Below the pieces are notes generated by a model. That model was not told the origin of the DNA. It saw only the letters and a program-made list of their open reading frames with translations, and made no database searches. From NCBI RefSeq assembly GCF_003258945.1, contig NZ_QLIX01000008.1, forward strand, positions 123,086-187,085: a DNA stretch of 64,000 nt, written 5' to 3'. Both the position numbers and the translations under genes were made by a program. Positions 43,840 to 52,522 of the stretch are shown here, in pieces. Origin of the DNA: Roseicella frigidaeris. Its GTDB lineage: Bacteria > Pseudomonadota > Alphaproteobacteria > Acetobacterales > Acetobacteraceae. Each line of letters starts with the position of its first letter. Position 1 is the stretch's first letter.

Positions 43840-45072
43840 TCAGGCCAGGCAGCTCTCGAACATGCGCTCGGCCTGCCGCACCGTCATCTTGCGGGCCGAT
43901 GGACAGGCGATCACCGTGTCATCGGTGACGGAGGCGATGTCGAAGCCCTCCGCCGCGATGCCGGCATAGAGGCCCGGGACGGCGCGTTCCGCCATCTCGC
44001 GCACGCGTTGCCGCGGCAATTGCTCCGGCGTGAATCGATCGGGGAAGGCGATATCGGCGTAGAGCGACCGGATGCTGGCGGCGCAGGCCTCGATCATCTC
44101 GGCGCGGCTGAGGCCCGCGGTCTCGACCTCCAGCGCCTCGGCGAGCGGCTTCACCTTCTCCGGCAGGACGGCGAGGTTGAAGGCGGTCACATGCGGCAGC
44201 AGCACGCCGACGCCATAGGGATGCGGCAGGTCGAGATGGCCCTCCAGCGGCAGCGAGAGCGCATGGCCATGGCCGAGCCGGGCATTGCCGCAGGCTATGT
44301 TCGCCATGCAGGACGCGACGAGGTTATCCGCCCGCGCGCGCTCGTCGTTCGAGTTGATGGAGGCGCGGAGGGAGCCGTATTGCAGCCGGACGGCGGCGAG
44401 CGCCACGGCATCGGTGAGCGGCGAGGCGATCCCGCTCATATAGGCCTCGACGCCATGGGTCAGCGCATCGACGGCCGGCAGCGCGGCGACCTTCATCGGC
44501 AGCGACCGCAGCGTCACGGGATCCAGGATGGCCGCGTCCGGGAAGCTCAGGGGGCCGCCACCGAGCAGCTTCAGGTGACGCTGCTCGTCCTTGACGATGG
44601 TCCACTGCGAAACCTCCGATCCCGAGCCGGCGGTCGTCGGCACCATGATCATCGGCAAGGCCTTGCGATCGAAGCTGCCGACGCCGGTGCAGTCGCGCAT
44701 CGGCTTCTCGTTCGTGGCCACGATGGCGATGCCCTTGCCGGTGCACATCACCGAGCCGCCGCCGATGCAGACGACGCCGTCGATCCCCTCGCGGCGGACG
44801 CGCCCGCCCTGGTCGTCGATATGCGAGCAGCGGGCATCGATGCCGCATTCGTCGAAGCGCGACACCGGGATCCCCGCCTCCGTCAGCGCGGCGAGCGCTT
44901 CGGCATGGAAGGGCTGGCGGGAGATGACGGGATCGGACACGACCAGGACCCGCGACATCCGCAACTCGCGCGCCAGGGTCCCGATGGTCGCCAGCGCGCC
45001 CGGCCCGGCGACGATACGGGTCGGCATGTAGAAATTGGTGATCACCGGCCGCTCCTCCACGCTGTTGGCCAT
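43840..45072 (-). CDS. Iron-containing (group III) alcohol dehydrogenase
   Basis: 410 residues. NAD-binding loop CIGGGSVMCTGKG, TTAGSGSEVSQW, and the metal ligands Asp/His in ALPAVDALTHGVEAY and His residues in LGHGHALSLPLEGHLDLPHPYG. The family reduces or oxidises short alcohols, aldehydes or hydroxy acids with Fe2+ or Zn2+. The starting MANSVEERPVITNFYMPTRI fits the family. No companion gene sets the substrate. Confidence 0.92.
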   Translation of the reverse strand: MANSVEERPVITNFYMPTRIVAGPGALATIGTLARELRMSRVLVVSDPVISRQPFHAEALAALTEAGIPVSRFDECGIDARCSHIDDQGGRVRREGIDGVVCIGGGSVMCTGKGIAIVATNEKPMRDCTGVGSFDRKALPMIMVPTTAGSGSEVSQWTIVKDEQRHLKLLGGGPLSFPDAAILDPVTLRSLPMKVAALPAVDALTHGVEAYMSGIASPLTDAVALAAVRLQYGSLRASINSNDERARADNLVASCMANIACGNARLGHGHALSLPLEGHLDLPHPYGVGVLLPHVTAFNLAVLPEKVKPLAEALEVETAGLSRAEMIEACAASIRSLYADIAFPDRFTPEQLPRQRVREMAERAVPGLYAGIAAEGFDIASVTDDTVIACPSARKMTVRQAERMFESCLA

Positions 45073-45526
45073 CGTCCCGGCGACCCGCTTGGCCTCGCCG
45101 TCCGTGGCCGTCGCCGGGGTTTCGCGCCGGGCGGACGGCGTCCGGGGTCAGGCCCCCGCGAGGATGGCACGGTCGGCAGATCCGGCTTCCCGGTCAATCT
45201 CGATCGGAGACAGCCCCCATGTTGATTTCCAATCCCAACGGTACGGACCCGCGCCATTCTCGGAGCCTGGAAGTGTTTGGTGGATGCCAGGCGTCGGTCC
45301 CCCTCGATGCGGGATGCGGCGCATCCTGACGCGGCGGCACCCCTGCGAGGTCGCAGCCGAGGCTGCGCGCCAGGACGTCGGCAGGGCCGCGCCATCCGGC
45401 GCAAGGGCCAAAAATTTCACTCGCCAGACGGGCCGGGGATAAGCAACGAATGGAACGAGGCGAAAGCGTCAGGCGGTTGCGCCCAAGACCGGCCCCACCG
45501 GGGCCCTGGGGAGACGGAGACGGTCC
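45073..45526. other. Divergent intergenic region
   Basis: 454 bases between Fe-ADH and the LivK-like receptor, transcribed apart. No repeat of families A-C, no gene; a somewhat AT-richer stretch lies near 45410-45450. Confidence 0.4.
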
Positions 45527-46738
45527 ATGGCGGCAAGGCTTTCGCGTGCGCGCTTCCTGAAGATCATGGCCGGCCTGCCCGGCCTCGGTGCCGCATCGAT
45601 CGCGCAGGCGCAACAGCAGCCGTTCCGCATCGGGATCGTCGAGGATCTGTCGGGGACCTATTCCGGCAATGGCGGTCCGAACACGGTGCTTGCGGCCCGG
45701 ATGGCGGTCGAGGATTTCGGCGGCAAGGTGCTCGGACGGCCCGTCGAGGTCGTCGCCGTCGACCACCAGACCAAGCCGGATGTCGGATCGAGCCTCGCAC
45801 GCCAGCTCGTCGACCAGCGGGGCGCATCCGCCCTGATGCTCGGCGGCTCCAGCGCGGTCGGCCTTGCCGTGCAGAATTTCGCCCGCGAGCGCAAGGTCAC
45901 CACGCTCGTCACCGGCAATTACGCGGCGTCGTTCTCGGGCCGCGCCTGCTCGCCCTATGGCACCCAATGGGCGGTCTCGACAGGCGAACTGGCGGGCGCC
46001 ATCGCCGAGACGATCGTGAAGTCCGGCGGCAACAAGTGGTTCCTCATCGTCGTCGACTACGCCTTCGGGCACGACCTCGCCGCGGACGCGACCCGGGCCG
46101 TGCAGGCCGCGGGCGGCGCCGTCATCGGGCAGGTGCGGCACCCCCTCGCCACCGCCGACATGTCCGCGCCGCTGCTCCAGGCGCGGGCATCGGGCGCGAA
46201 TGTCATCGCGCTCGCCAATGCCGGGCCCGACCTCGTCAATTCGGTCAAGCAGGCGAAGGAGTATGGCATCAAGAGCGTGACCGCGATGCTGGTCTTCGTG
46301 AACAACGTCGTGGCGATGGGGCTCGAGACGGCGCAGGGGCTCCGCTTCGCGGTGAACTGGTACTGGGACCTCAACGACGCGACCCGCGCCTTTAGCCGAC
46401 GGATGCTGGCCCGCAACGGCAACGTCGTCCCCGATATGGGCCACGCCTTGGGATACATCTCGACCCTGCATTACCTGCAGGCGGTGGAGGCCGCTGCCTC
46501 GGACGATGCTGCGATCGTCAATCAGAAGATGCGGGAGCTGCCCTTCACGGACGGCATGCTGAGCAACCCGCGCATCCAGTCGAATGGCCGCGTGGTGACG
46601 GACCTCTATCTCGCCGAGGTGAAGGCGCCTGGCGCCTCCCGGTCGCCGGCCGACCTGTACCGGATCCTCGAGACCATCCCCGGCGAGGCGCTGTTCCTGC
46701 CGGCGGAGAAGAGCGGCTGCCCGGCCACGGCGACCTAG
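45527..46738 (+). CDS. LivK-like ABC substrate-binding protein
   Basis: 403 residues. Export signal MAARLSRARFLKIMAGLPGLGAASIAQA, then the type I periplasmic-binding fold: FRIGIVEDLSGTYSGNGGPN, RQLVDQRGASALMLGGSSA, FLIVVDYAFGHDLAADA and MRELPFTDGMLSNPRIQ. Family members bind branched amino acids, amides or aromatic acids for HAAT ABC transporters. No livHMGF genes in the window, so an orphan receptor. Followed 208 bases later by the dehydrogenase gene. Confidence 0.9.
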   Translation: MAARLSRARFLKIMAGLPGLGAASIAQAQQQPFRIGIVEDLSGTYSGNGGPNTVLAARMAVEDFGGKVLGRPVEVVAVDHQTKPDVGSSLARQLVDQRGASALMLGGSSAVGLAVQNFARERKVTTLVTGNYAASFSGRACSPYGTQWAVSTGELAGAIAETIVKSGGNKWFLIVVDYAFGHDLAADATRAVQAAGGAVIGQVRHPLATADMSAPLLQARASGANVIALANAGPDLVNSVKQAKEYGIKSVTAMLVFVNNVVAMGLETAQGLRFAVNWYWDLNDATRAFSRRMLARNGNVVPDMGHALGYISTLHYLQAVEAAASDDAAIVNQKMRELPFTDGMLSNPRIQSNGRVVTDLYLAEVKAPGASRSPADLYRILETIPGEALFLPAEKSGCPATAT

Positions 46739-46946
46739 AGCGGCTCCCGATCAGCCGGCAGGCAGCCGCCTGCACCCCTGGCGGCCCGGGTGGAGCGCCC
46801 GCCCCAAGCGGGCGATGTCGCCGCCCGGGACAGCCGGCGGACGCGGTGTTGCGCCTGTTCGGAATGCAGCCCATCAGGGCCCCGGCGGACCGCCGCCGCT
46901 CGAGGGGGCAGGCGTCGCGGCATCCGGCGCCAAGCAGGAGAAACAG

Positions 46947-48023
46947 ATGCGCAGCTACAAGATTGCCGCCATGGGCGGCGACGGCATCGGGCCGGAGGTG
47001 GTCGAGGCCGGCGTCCAGGTCCTGAAGACCTGCGCCGAGCGCGATGGCGGGTTCACGCTGGACGTCCAGGATTTCGACTGGGGCTCGGACTACTACAGGA
47101 CGCATGGCGTCATGATGCCGGCGGACGGTGCCGAGCAGCTCCGCCAATTCGACGCCATTCTGTTCGGCGCCGTCGGCGCGCCGGACATCCCCGACCACAT
47201 CACCCTGTGGGGCCTGCGCCTGTCGATCTGCCAGCCGCTCGACCAGTATGCCAATGTGCGCCCGACCCGCATCCTGCCCGGCATCACCAGCCCGCTGCGC
47301 CACGTCTCCGGCCCGGAGCTGGACTGGGTGATCGTGCGCGAGAATTCGGAGGGCGAGTATTCCGGCGTCGGCGGCCGCGTGCACAAGGGCCTGCCGATCG
47401 AGGTAGCGCAGGATGTCTCCGTCATGACGCGGGCCGGGGTGCAGCGCATCATCCGCTACGCCTTCCGGCTGGCGCAATCCCGGCCGCGCAAGCTGCTGAC
47501 GGTGGTGACCAAGAGCAACGCCCAGCGCCATGCCATGGTGATGTGGGACGAGATCGCCGCCGAGGTCGCGCAGGAATTCCCGGACGTGACCTGGGACAAG
47601 ATGCTGGTGGACGCCATGACCATGCGCATGGTCATGAAGCCGCAGACGCTCGACACCATCGTCGCCACCAACCTGCATGCCGACATCCTGTCCGACCTGG
47701 CGGCGGCGCTGGCCGGCTCGCTGGGCATCGCGCCGACCGCGAACATCAACCCCGAGCGTGACGCGCCATCGATGTTCGAGCCGATCCACGGCTCGGCCTT
47801 CGACATCACCGGCAAGGGCATCGCCAACCCGGTCGCGACCTTCTGGACCGCGGCGATGATGCTGGAGCATCTGGGCGAGAAGCCGGCGGCCGACCGGCTG
47901 ATGCGGGCGGTGGAGCGCGTGACGGCGGATCCCGCGCTGCACACCCCGGATCTTGGCGGCAAGGCCACGACCCGGCAGGTCACGGACGCCGTGTGCGAGG
48001 CCCTGCGGCGGGCCAACGACTAG
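46947..48023 (+). CDS. Tartrate dehydrogenase / D-malate dehydrogenase
   Basis: 358-residue beta-decarboxylating dehydrogenase. AAMGGDGIGPEVVEAG opens it; VRENSEGEYSG and VTKSNAQRHAMVMW carry the catalytic Tyr and Lys regions; VATNLHADILSDLAAAL and GSAFDITGKGIANPVAT are the metal and NAD loops. Closest to TtuC/DmlA, which act on tartrate or D-malate, rather than LeuB. ATG 46947 follows AGGAG. The DctP receptor gene downstream suggests uptake of a C4 hydroxy-acid. Confidence 0.9.
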   Translation: MRSYKIAAMGGDGIGPEVVEAGVQVLKTCAERDGGFTLDVQDFDWGSDYYRTHGVMMPADGAEQLRQFDAILFGAVGAPDIPDHITLWGLRLSICQPLDQYANVRPTRILPGITSPLRHVSGPELDWVIVRENSEGEYSGVGGRVHKGLPIEVAQDVSVMTRAGVQRIIRYAFRLAQSRPRKLLTVVTKSNAQRHAMVMWDEIAAEVAQEFPDVTWDKMLVDAMTMRMVMKPQTLDTIVATNLHADILSDLAAALAGSLGIAPTANINPERDAPSMFEPIHGSAFDITGKGIANPVATFWTAAMMLEHLGEKPAADRLMRAVERVTADPALHTPDLGGKATTRQVTDAVCEALRRAND

Positions 48024-48162
48024 GGCGGCCTCGGCCTGGCCCGCGCCCGGAGGACCGGTTCCGGTCCCCCGGGGCGCCGCGCTTGCAATTCTGTTGCGGC
48101 GGGCCGGGCCGATCGAGCAAGCTTCCCGCAAGCGTCAAAGCACGCAGGGAGGAAAGCAGGCC

Positions 48163-49245
48163 ATGGACCGACGCCACCTCATGGCTGGCGGAGCCGCTGG
48201 CGCGGCCGCGCTGGCGGCGCCCCGATTGGCCTCCGCGCAGCCTCGGCTCCGCTGGCGCTGCCCTGGCAGCTACCCGAAATCCGTGGACACGCAATGGGCC
48301 TGCCACGAGCTGTTCTGCCGCCGCGTCAGCGAGATGACGGATGGCGCCTTCCAACTCGTCCCCTTCGGCCCGGGCGAGATCGTCCCGGGGCTGCAGGTGA
48401 TGGATGCGATCGGGCAGGGCTCGGTCGAATGCGGCTTCACGCCCGCCACCTTCTACTACGGCAAGGATCCGACCCTCGCCTTCGGCACCGCGGTCCCGTT
48501 CGGCTTGAGCAGCCGGCAGACCTGGTCCTGGCTCTACGAGGGCGGCGGGCGCGAGATCATGCGCGACGTCTACCGCGACCAGGGCGTGCATGCGATCCCG
48601 GCGAACAACACGGGCGCGCAGATGGGCGGCTGGTTCCGCCGCGAGGTGCGCACGCAGGAGGAGATGAAGGGCATCAAGATGCGGATCGCCGGCCTCGCCG
48701 GGCTGGTCATGGGCAAGCTCGGCGTCATCGCCCAGCAATTGGCGCCCGGCGACATCTACCCGGCGCTGGAGCGCGGGGTGATCGACGCCGCCGAGTATAT
48801 CGGCCCCTATGACGACGAGAAGCTCGGCTTCAACCGCATCGCCAAATTCTACTACTACCCCGGCTGGTGGGAGTGGGCGCCCTCGGCCGACATCATGGTC
48901 AATGCGAAGGCCTGGGACGCGCTGCCGGCGCAGTACAAGCAGGTGATGGAGACGGCGGGCGCGGAGTGCTGGCACTGGTCCATGGCGCGCTTCGACGAGC
49001 TGGCGCCGCCGGCGATGCGACGGCTCATCGCCACCGGGACGCAGCTCCGGCCCTATTCGCGCGAGATCATGGGCGCGGCCTACAAGGCGTCAAAGGAGCT
49101 CTACGGCGAGTTGGGGGACCAGAATCCGCGCTTCCGCAAGGTGTGGGAGCATTGGAACAAGCATCGCATCGAGCAGACGCAGTGGTTCCGCGTCGCGGAG
49201 GACTCGATGGCGAATTTCGTCGCCGTCGCCACGACGCAGCGCTGA
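48163..49245 (+). CDS. TRAP transporter substrate-binding protein, DctP family
   Basis: 360 residues. Start MDRRHLMAGGAAGAAALAAPRLASA has a twin-arginine-like signal. Family landmarks are FQLVPFGPGEIVPGLQVMDAIGQG, GIKMRIAGLAGLVMGKLG and the ligand-binding GDIYPALERGVIDAAEYIGPYDDEKLG. Probably binds a carboxylate such as the tartrate or malate used by the preceding dehydrogenase. DctQ and DctM are not present, so it is an orphan or works with a distant partner. ATG has GGGAGGAAAG upstream. Confidence 0.92.
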   Translation: MDRRHLMAGGAAGAAALAAPRLASAQPRLRWRCPGSYPKSVDTQWACHELFCRRVSEMTDGAFQLVPFGPGEIVPGLQVMDAIGQGSVECGFTPATFYYGKDPTLAFGTAVPFGLSSRQTWSWLYEGGGREIMRDVYRDQGVHAIPANNTGAQMGGWFRREVRTQEEMKGIKMRIAGLAGLVMGKLGVIAQQLAPGDIYPALERGVIDAAEYIGPYDDEKLGFNRIAKFYYYPGWWEWAPSADIMVNAKAWDALPAQYKQVMETAGAECWHWSMARFDELAPPAMRRLIATGTQLRPYSREIMGAAYKASKELYGELGDQNPRFRKVWEHWNKHRIEQTQWFRVAEDSMANFVAVATTQR

Positions 49246-49297
49246 GCGGCGGCGGCCGGCCGCGCCCCGCCGATCCGGCGGCATCGGCCGGCCTGCG

Positions 49298-50761
49298 TCA
49301 GAACGCGGCCCGCAGGCGCAGGGTGGCGACAGGCACCGGCCCCCGGTCGCTGTTGTAGCCCGGGTTGATGATGCATTGCAGATCGACGGCCGCAGTCAGG
49401 CCCGGCGCGATCCCGACATCGTAGTAGGTCTCGAGCGCGACCTCCGGCGCATAGGCGAGCCGCCCGTCGCCGAGGATGAAGCCGGTGCCGCCGGCGGCGA
49501 GGAAGCGGCGCTGCGGGCCGTGCAGCCCGCCGAGGTTGAAGGCCAGGCCCACCGTGTCGGCATACCGCCCCCAGCGCCAGCCGCCGATCGAGAGGCCCGC
49601 GGAGGCGGACCAGTCCATCTCGGTGAACATGAAGCTCTGCGCGTGCCCGTCATTCCAGCCCAGGCGCGCGAAGGCACCGACCACGTCGTTCAGCTGCTGC
49701 TCGAAATTCAGCGCGACCATGGCCTTGGTGCGATAGGCCCGGGCGACGCCCGTCGGGTCGCCGCCGCCGAGCAGGGCCTGGGTCAGGTCGTCATACCGCG
49801 CCGAGCGGGTGCGGGAGGCGCCGAGCAGCAGGCGCAGGGCGCCGGGGTGCTGGCCGATCCACCAGGCGCGGTCGAGCTCGCCGAGCACCTGCCAGCCCCG
49901 GCCGATGCGCTCGTCGAGCTGCGGCCCGCCCTGGTTGCGGGCAATCTGGAAGGCCCCTAGCCGCGTGGCCCAGATGCCGTTCTCCCATTCCAGCACCGCG
50001 CCATGCGTGTAGCCGGCCGGGTCGCTCGCATAGTCCAGGGCGCCGGCCCCGACCAGGGCGTAATTCAGGAATTGCGTGCGGGGCTCGTGCGCATAGCGGT
50101 TGTTGTCGAAGAAATCCCAGACCGCGAGCTTGCCGGCCGTGATCGTGATCCGCTCCAGCGCCAGGGGCCCCGTGAAGCGCATCGGATCGTCGTCGGACCC
50201 GGTGGCGTCGTAGGAGAGGTCGATGGTCTGGCGCAGGAAGAGCCGCGTGACGTTCCAGTCCCAGTTGCTCGTGCCGCCATGGAAGCTCTCGGTGTTGGTC
50301 AGCGCGCCGAGCCCGCGGTTGTCGCTGAAGCCGAAGCCGCGGGTCGGCGAGGGCACGGCGATCACCTCGGCGCCGCGCCAGAGGCGCCGGCCGAGGACGA
50401 TGTCGATCGTCTGCATGGCCGTGCTGTCCGGCTTCGGGGACAGGCTGTTGGGGCCGCGATAGGGCGAGCGGAAGCCGGGATGCGCCTGCACCGTGGTGGT
50501 CATCTGCCCCCGGAGGAGCCAGCCCAGCTCCTCCAGGCGGGCCAGCCCCTGCTCGGCGCCTTCGATCAGGGCATCGATGTTCCGCTCGTAGATCGGGCCG
50601 GCGACGCCGCGCTGCGCCGCCGCCTCCGGCACGCCGAGGAGGCAGAGCAGGGCGGCCATCGCCGCCCGTGCCGGCCCGGGGCGCAAGCGGGATGCCGGGC
50701 GCCCGCCGCCGCGCCCCGGCCGTCCGGCGCGGCGCGGGGGCCGGCCCTGGTCGTCCCTCAT
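49298..50761 (-). CDS. OprB-family carbohydrate porin
   Basis: 487 residues if started at ATG 50761, or 453 from ATG 50659. The longer form has a basic stretch before the hydrophobic MAALLCLLGVPEAAA, so the signal peptide is more plausible with it; neither start has a good ribosome site. The mature part shows alternating amphipathic strands, FSDNRGLGALTNTESFHGG, LAVWDFFDNNRYAHEPRTQF, and the C-terminal Phe (LRLRAAF) of outer-membrane beta-barrels. It would pass small sugars or acids across the outer membrane. Confidence 0.88.
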   Translation of the reverse strand: MRDDQGRPPRRAGRPGRGGGRPASRLRPGPARAAMAALLCLLGVPEAAAQRGVAGPIYERNIDALIEGAEQGLARLEELGWLLRGQMTTTVQAHPGFRSPYRGPNSLSPKPDSTAMQTIDIVLGRRLWRGAEVIAVPSPTRGFGFSDNRGLGALTNTESFHGGTSNWDWNVTRLFLRQTIDLSYDATGSDDDPMRFTGPLALERITITAGKLAVWDFFDNNRYAHEPRTQFLNYALVGAGALDYASDPAGYTHGAVLEWENGIWATRLGAFQIARNQGGPQLDERIGRGWQVLGELDRAWWIGQHPGALRLLLGASRTRSARYDDLTQALLGGGDPTGVARAYRTKAMVALNFEQQLNDVVGAFARLGWNDGHAQSFMFTEMDWSASAGLSIGGWRWGRYADTVGLAFNLGGLHGPQRRFLAAGGTGFILGDGRLAYAPEVALETYYDVGIAPGLTAAVDLQCIINPGYNSDRGPVPVATLRLRAAF

Positions 50762-50805
50762 CGGCAGGGCGGCGCCGTGCGGCGGGTCATCCCGGCCGGT
50801 GGGAC

Positions 50806-51723
50806 TCAGTACCGCTCGGGGACGTACAGCTCCGCCGGCAGGGTCCGCCGCTCGTAATTCGGATCGAAGACGCGCTCGGGCAGGGTGATCGGCTGCTGCG
50901 GCACCGTCTCGTAGGGAATCAGCGTCAGGAGATGCGATATGCAGTTCAGGCGCGCGCGCTTCTTGTCGTTCCCCTCGACGATGTACCAGGGCGCCTCCTT
51001 GATGTTCGTCCGCTCGAACATCGCCTCCTTCGCCCGGGTGTACTGCTCCCAGCGCACGCGCGACTGGAGGTCCATGGGCGACAGCTTCCACTGCTTGATC
51101 GGGTCGTGGATGCGCATCAGGAAGCGAAGCTGCTGCTCCTCGTCCGTGATGGAGAACCAGTACTTCACGAGGACGATGCCGGACCGGACCAGCATGCGCT
51201 CGAATTCCGGCACGTCGCGGAAGAAATCCTCGACCTCCGCCTCCGAGGCGAAGCCCATGACGCTCTCCACCCCCGCGCGGTTGTACCAGCTGCGGTCGAA
51301 CAGGACGATCTCCCCCGCCGCCGGCAGGTGGGCGACGTAGCGCTGGAAATACCATTGCGTCCGCTCGCGGTCGGACGGGGCGGGCAGCGCGACCACCCGG
51401 CAGACGCGCGGGTTGACCCGCTGGGTGATGCGCTTGATGACGCCGCCCTTGCCGGCGCTGTCCCGGCCCTCGAACAGGACCACCACCTTCAGGCCGCGAT
51501 AGACCACCCAGTCCTGCAGCTTCACCAGCTCGGCCTGGAGGCGCAGCAGCTCGCGGAAATAGGTCTCGCGCGTGATGCTGCTGCGCTTGCGGACCTGCCG
51601 CAGCTCCTGGAGCGCGGCGGGAATCCGGCTGTCGTCGATCTCCTGCTCCAGCTCCTCGTCGAAATCATCCTCGAGCTCGAGGTCGAGCCAGCGGCGGTCG
51701 GGGTCGGCCTGCGGTCCAGGCAT
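50806..51723 (-). CDS. ppk2: Polyphosphate kinase 2
   Basis: 305 residues. Walker A is EGRDSAGKGGVIKR; the Walker B-like region is VLFDRSWYNRAGVE; KYWFSITDEEQ and GNDKKRARLNCI complete the PPK2 nucleotide and polyphosphate site. It phosphorylates NDP (mostly GDP or ADP) from polyphosphate, subclass probably I by length and the single domain. ATG 51723 follows GGAG. Placed just after kdpE in the same direction; a link between K+ and polyphosphate is possible but only positional. Confidence 0.93.
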   Translation of the reverse strand: MPGPQADPDRRWLDLELEDDFDEELEQEIDDSRIPAALQELRQVRKRSSITRETYFRELLRLQAELVKLQDWVVYRGLKVVVLFEGRDSAGKGGVIKRITQRVNPRVCRVVALPAPSDRERTQWYFQRYVAHLPAAGEIVLFDRSWYNRAGVESVMGFASEAEVEDFFRDVPEFERMLVRSGIVLVKYWFSITDEEQQLRFLMRIHDPIKQWKLSPMDLQSRVRWEQYTRAKEAMFERTNIKEAPWYIVEGNDKKRARLNCISHLLTLIPYETVPQQPITLPERVFDPNYERRTLPAELYVPERY

Positions 51724-51829
51724 GCGTGTCGTCTCCTTCGGGGCGCCGACCTTACAGGCCGGCCTGTCCCGGCGAAGGAGAAGATTTCGTTGTAATTCCA
51801 ACGAGGGACGCCCCGCCGGGCGCGACCCG

Positions 51830-52522
51830 TCAGCCGCCGGCCTCGCCGAAGCGGTAGCCCACCCCGGGCTCGGTGCGGAGCAGCGCCGCGGCGGGGCCGA
51901 GCTTCTGCCGCAGATGGCCGATATAGACGCGGAGATACTGCGCGTCCTCGGCATGCGCCGGGCCCCAGACGGAGGCGAGGAGCTGGCGCTGCGTCAGCAC
52001 GCGCCCCGGCGCCCGCGCCAGGGCGGTGAGCAGGGCCCATTCGCGCGGCGTCAGCCGCAGCGGCTCCGCCTCGCCCTCGAGCCGGGCGCTGCGGGCGGCG
52101 AGGTCGATGCGCAGCGGGCCGACCTGCAGCAGCGCGGGCGCGGGGGCCGCCTCCTTCGCGGCGCGGCGCAGCGCCACCCGGATGCGCGCCAGCAGCTCGG
52201 CGAGGGCGAAGGGCTTCTCGACATAGTCCTCCGCCCCGGCATCCAGCGCCGCGACCTTCTCCGCCTCCTGGTCGCGGGCCGAGAGGACGAGGATCGGCGC
52301 CGGGGAGAAGGCGCGCAGACGGGGGATCACCGCCTGGCCGTCCTGGTCCGGCAGGCCGAGATCGAGGAGGATGGCCGCCGGCGCCTGGGCGGCGGCCAGC
52401 CGCAGCCCCTCGGCGGCGGTGCCGGCGCGCAGCGGCGCATAGCCGGCCGCCTCCAGCGCCGGGCCGAGGAAGCGGTGGATTTGCGGCTCGTCATCGATGA
52501 CGAGGATGCGGGGCGGGCTCAT
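51830..52522 (-). CDS. kdpE: Response regulator KdpE
   Basis: 230 residues. Receiver domain with acidic pocket IDDE (10-13) and phospho-acceptor Asp54 in LLDLGLPDQDG; conserved Lys at EKPFALAEL. C-terminal OmpR-type winged helix (RLTPREWALLTALARAPGRVLTQRQLL). Its ATG overlaps the kdpD stop (ATGA), so both are made together. It activates the kdp operon at low K+. Confidence 0.95.
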   Translation of the reverse strand: MSPPRILVIDDEPQIHRFLGPALEAAGYAPLRAGTAAEGLRLAAAQAPAAILLDLGLPDQDGQAVIPRLRAFSPAPILVLSARDQEAEKVAALDAGAEDYVEKPFALAELLARIRVALRRAAKEAAPAPALLQVGPLRIDLAARSARLEGEAEPLRLTPREWALLTALARAPGRVLTQRQLLASVWGPAHAEDAQYLRVYIGHLRQKLGPAAALLRTEPGVGYRFGEAGG

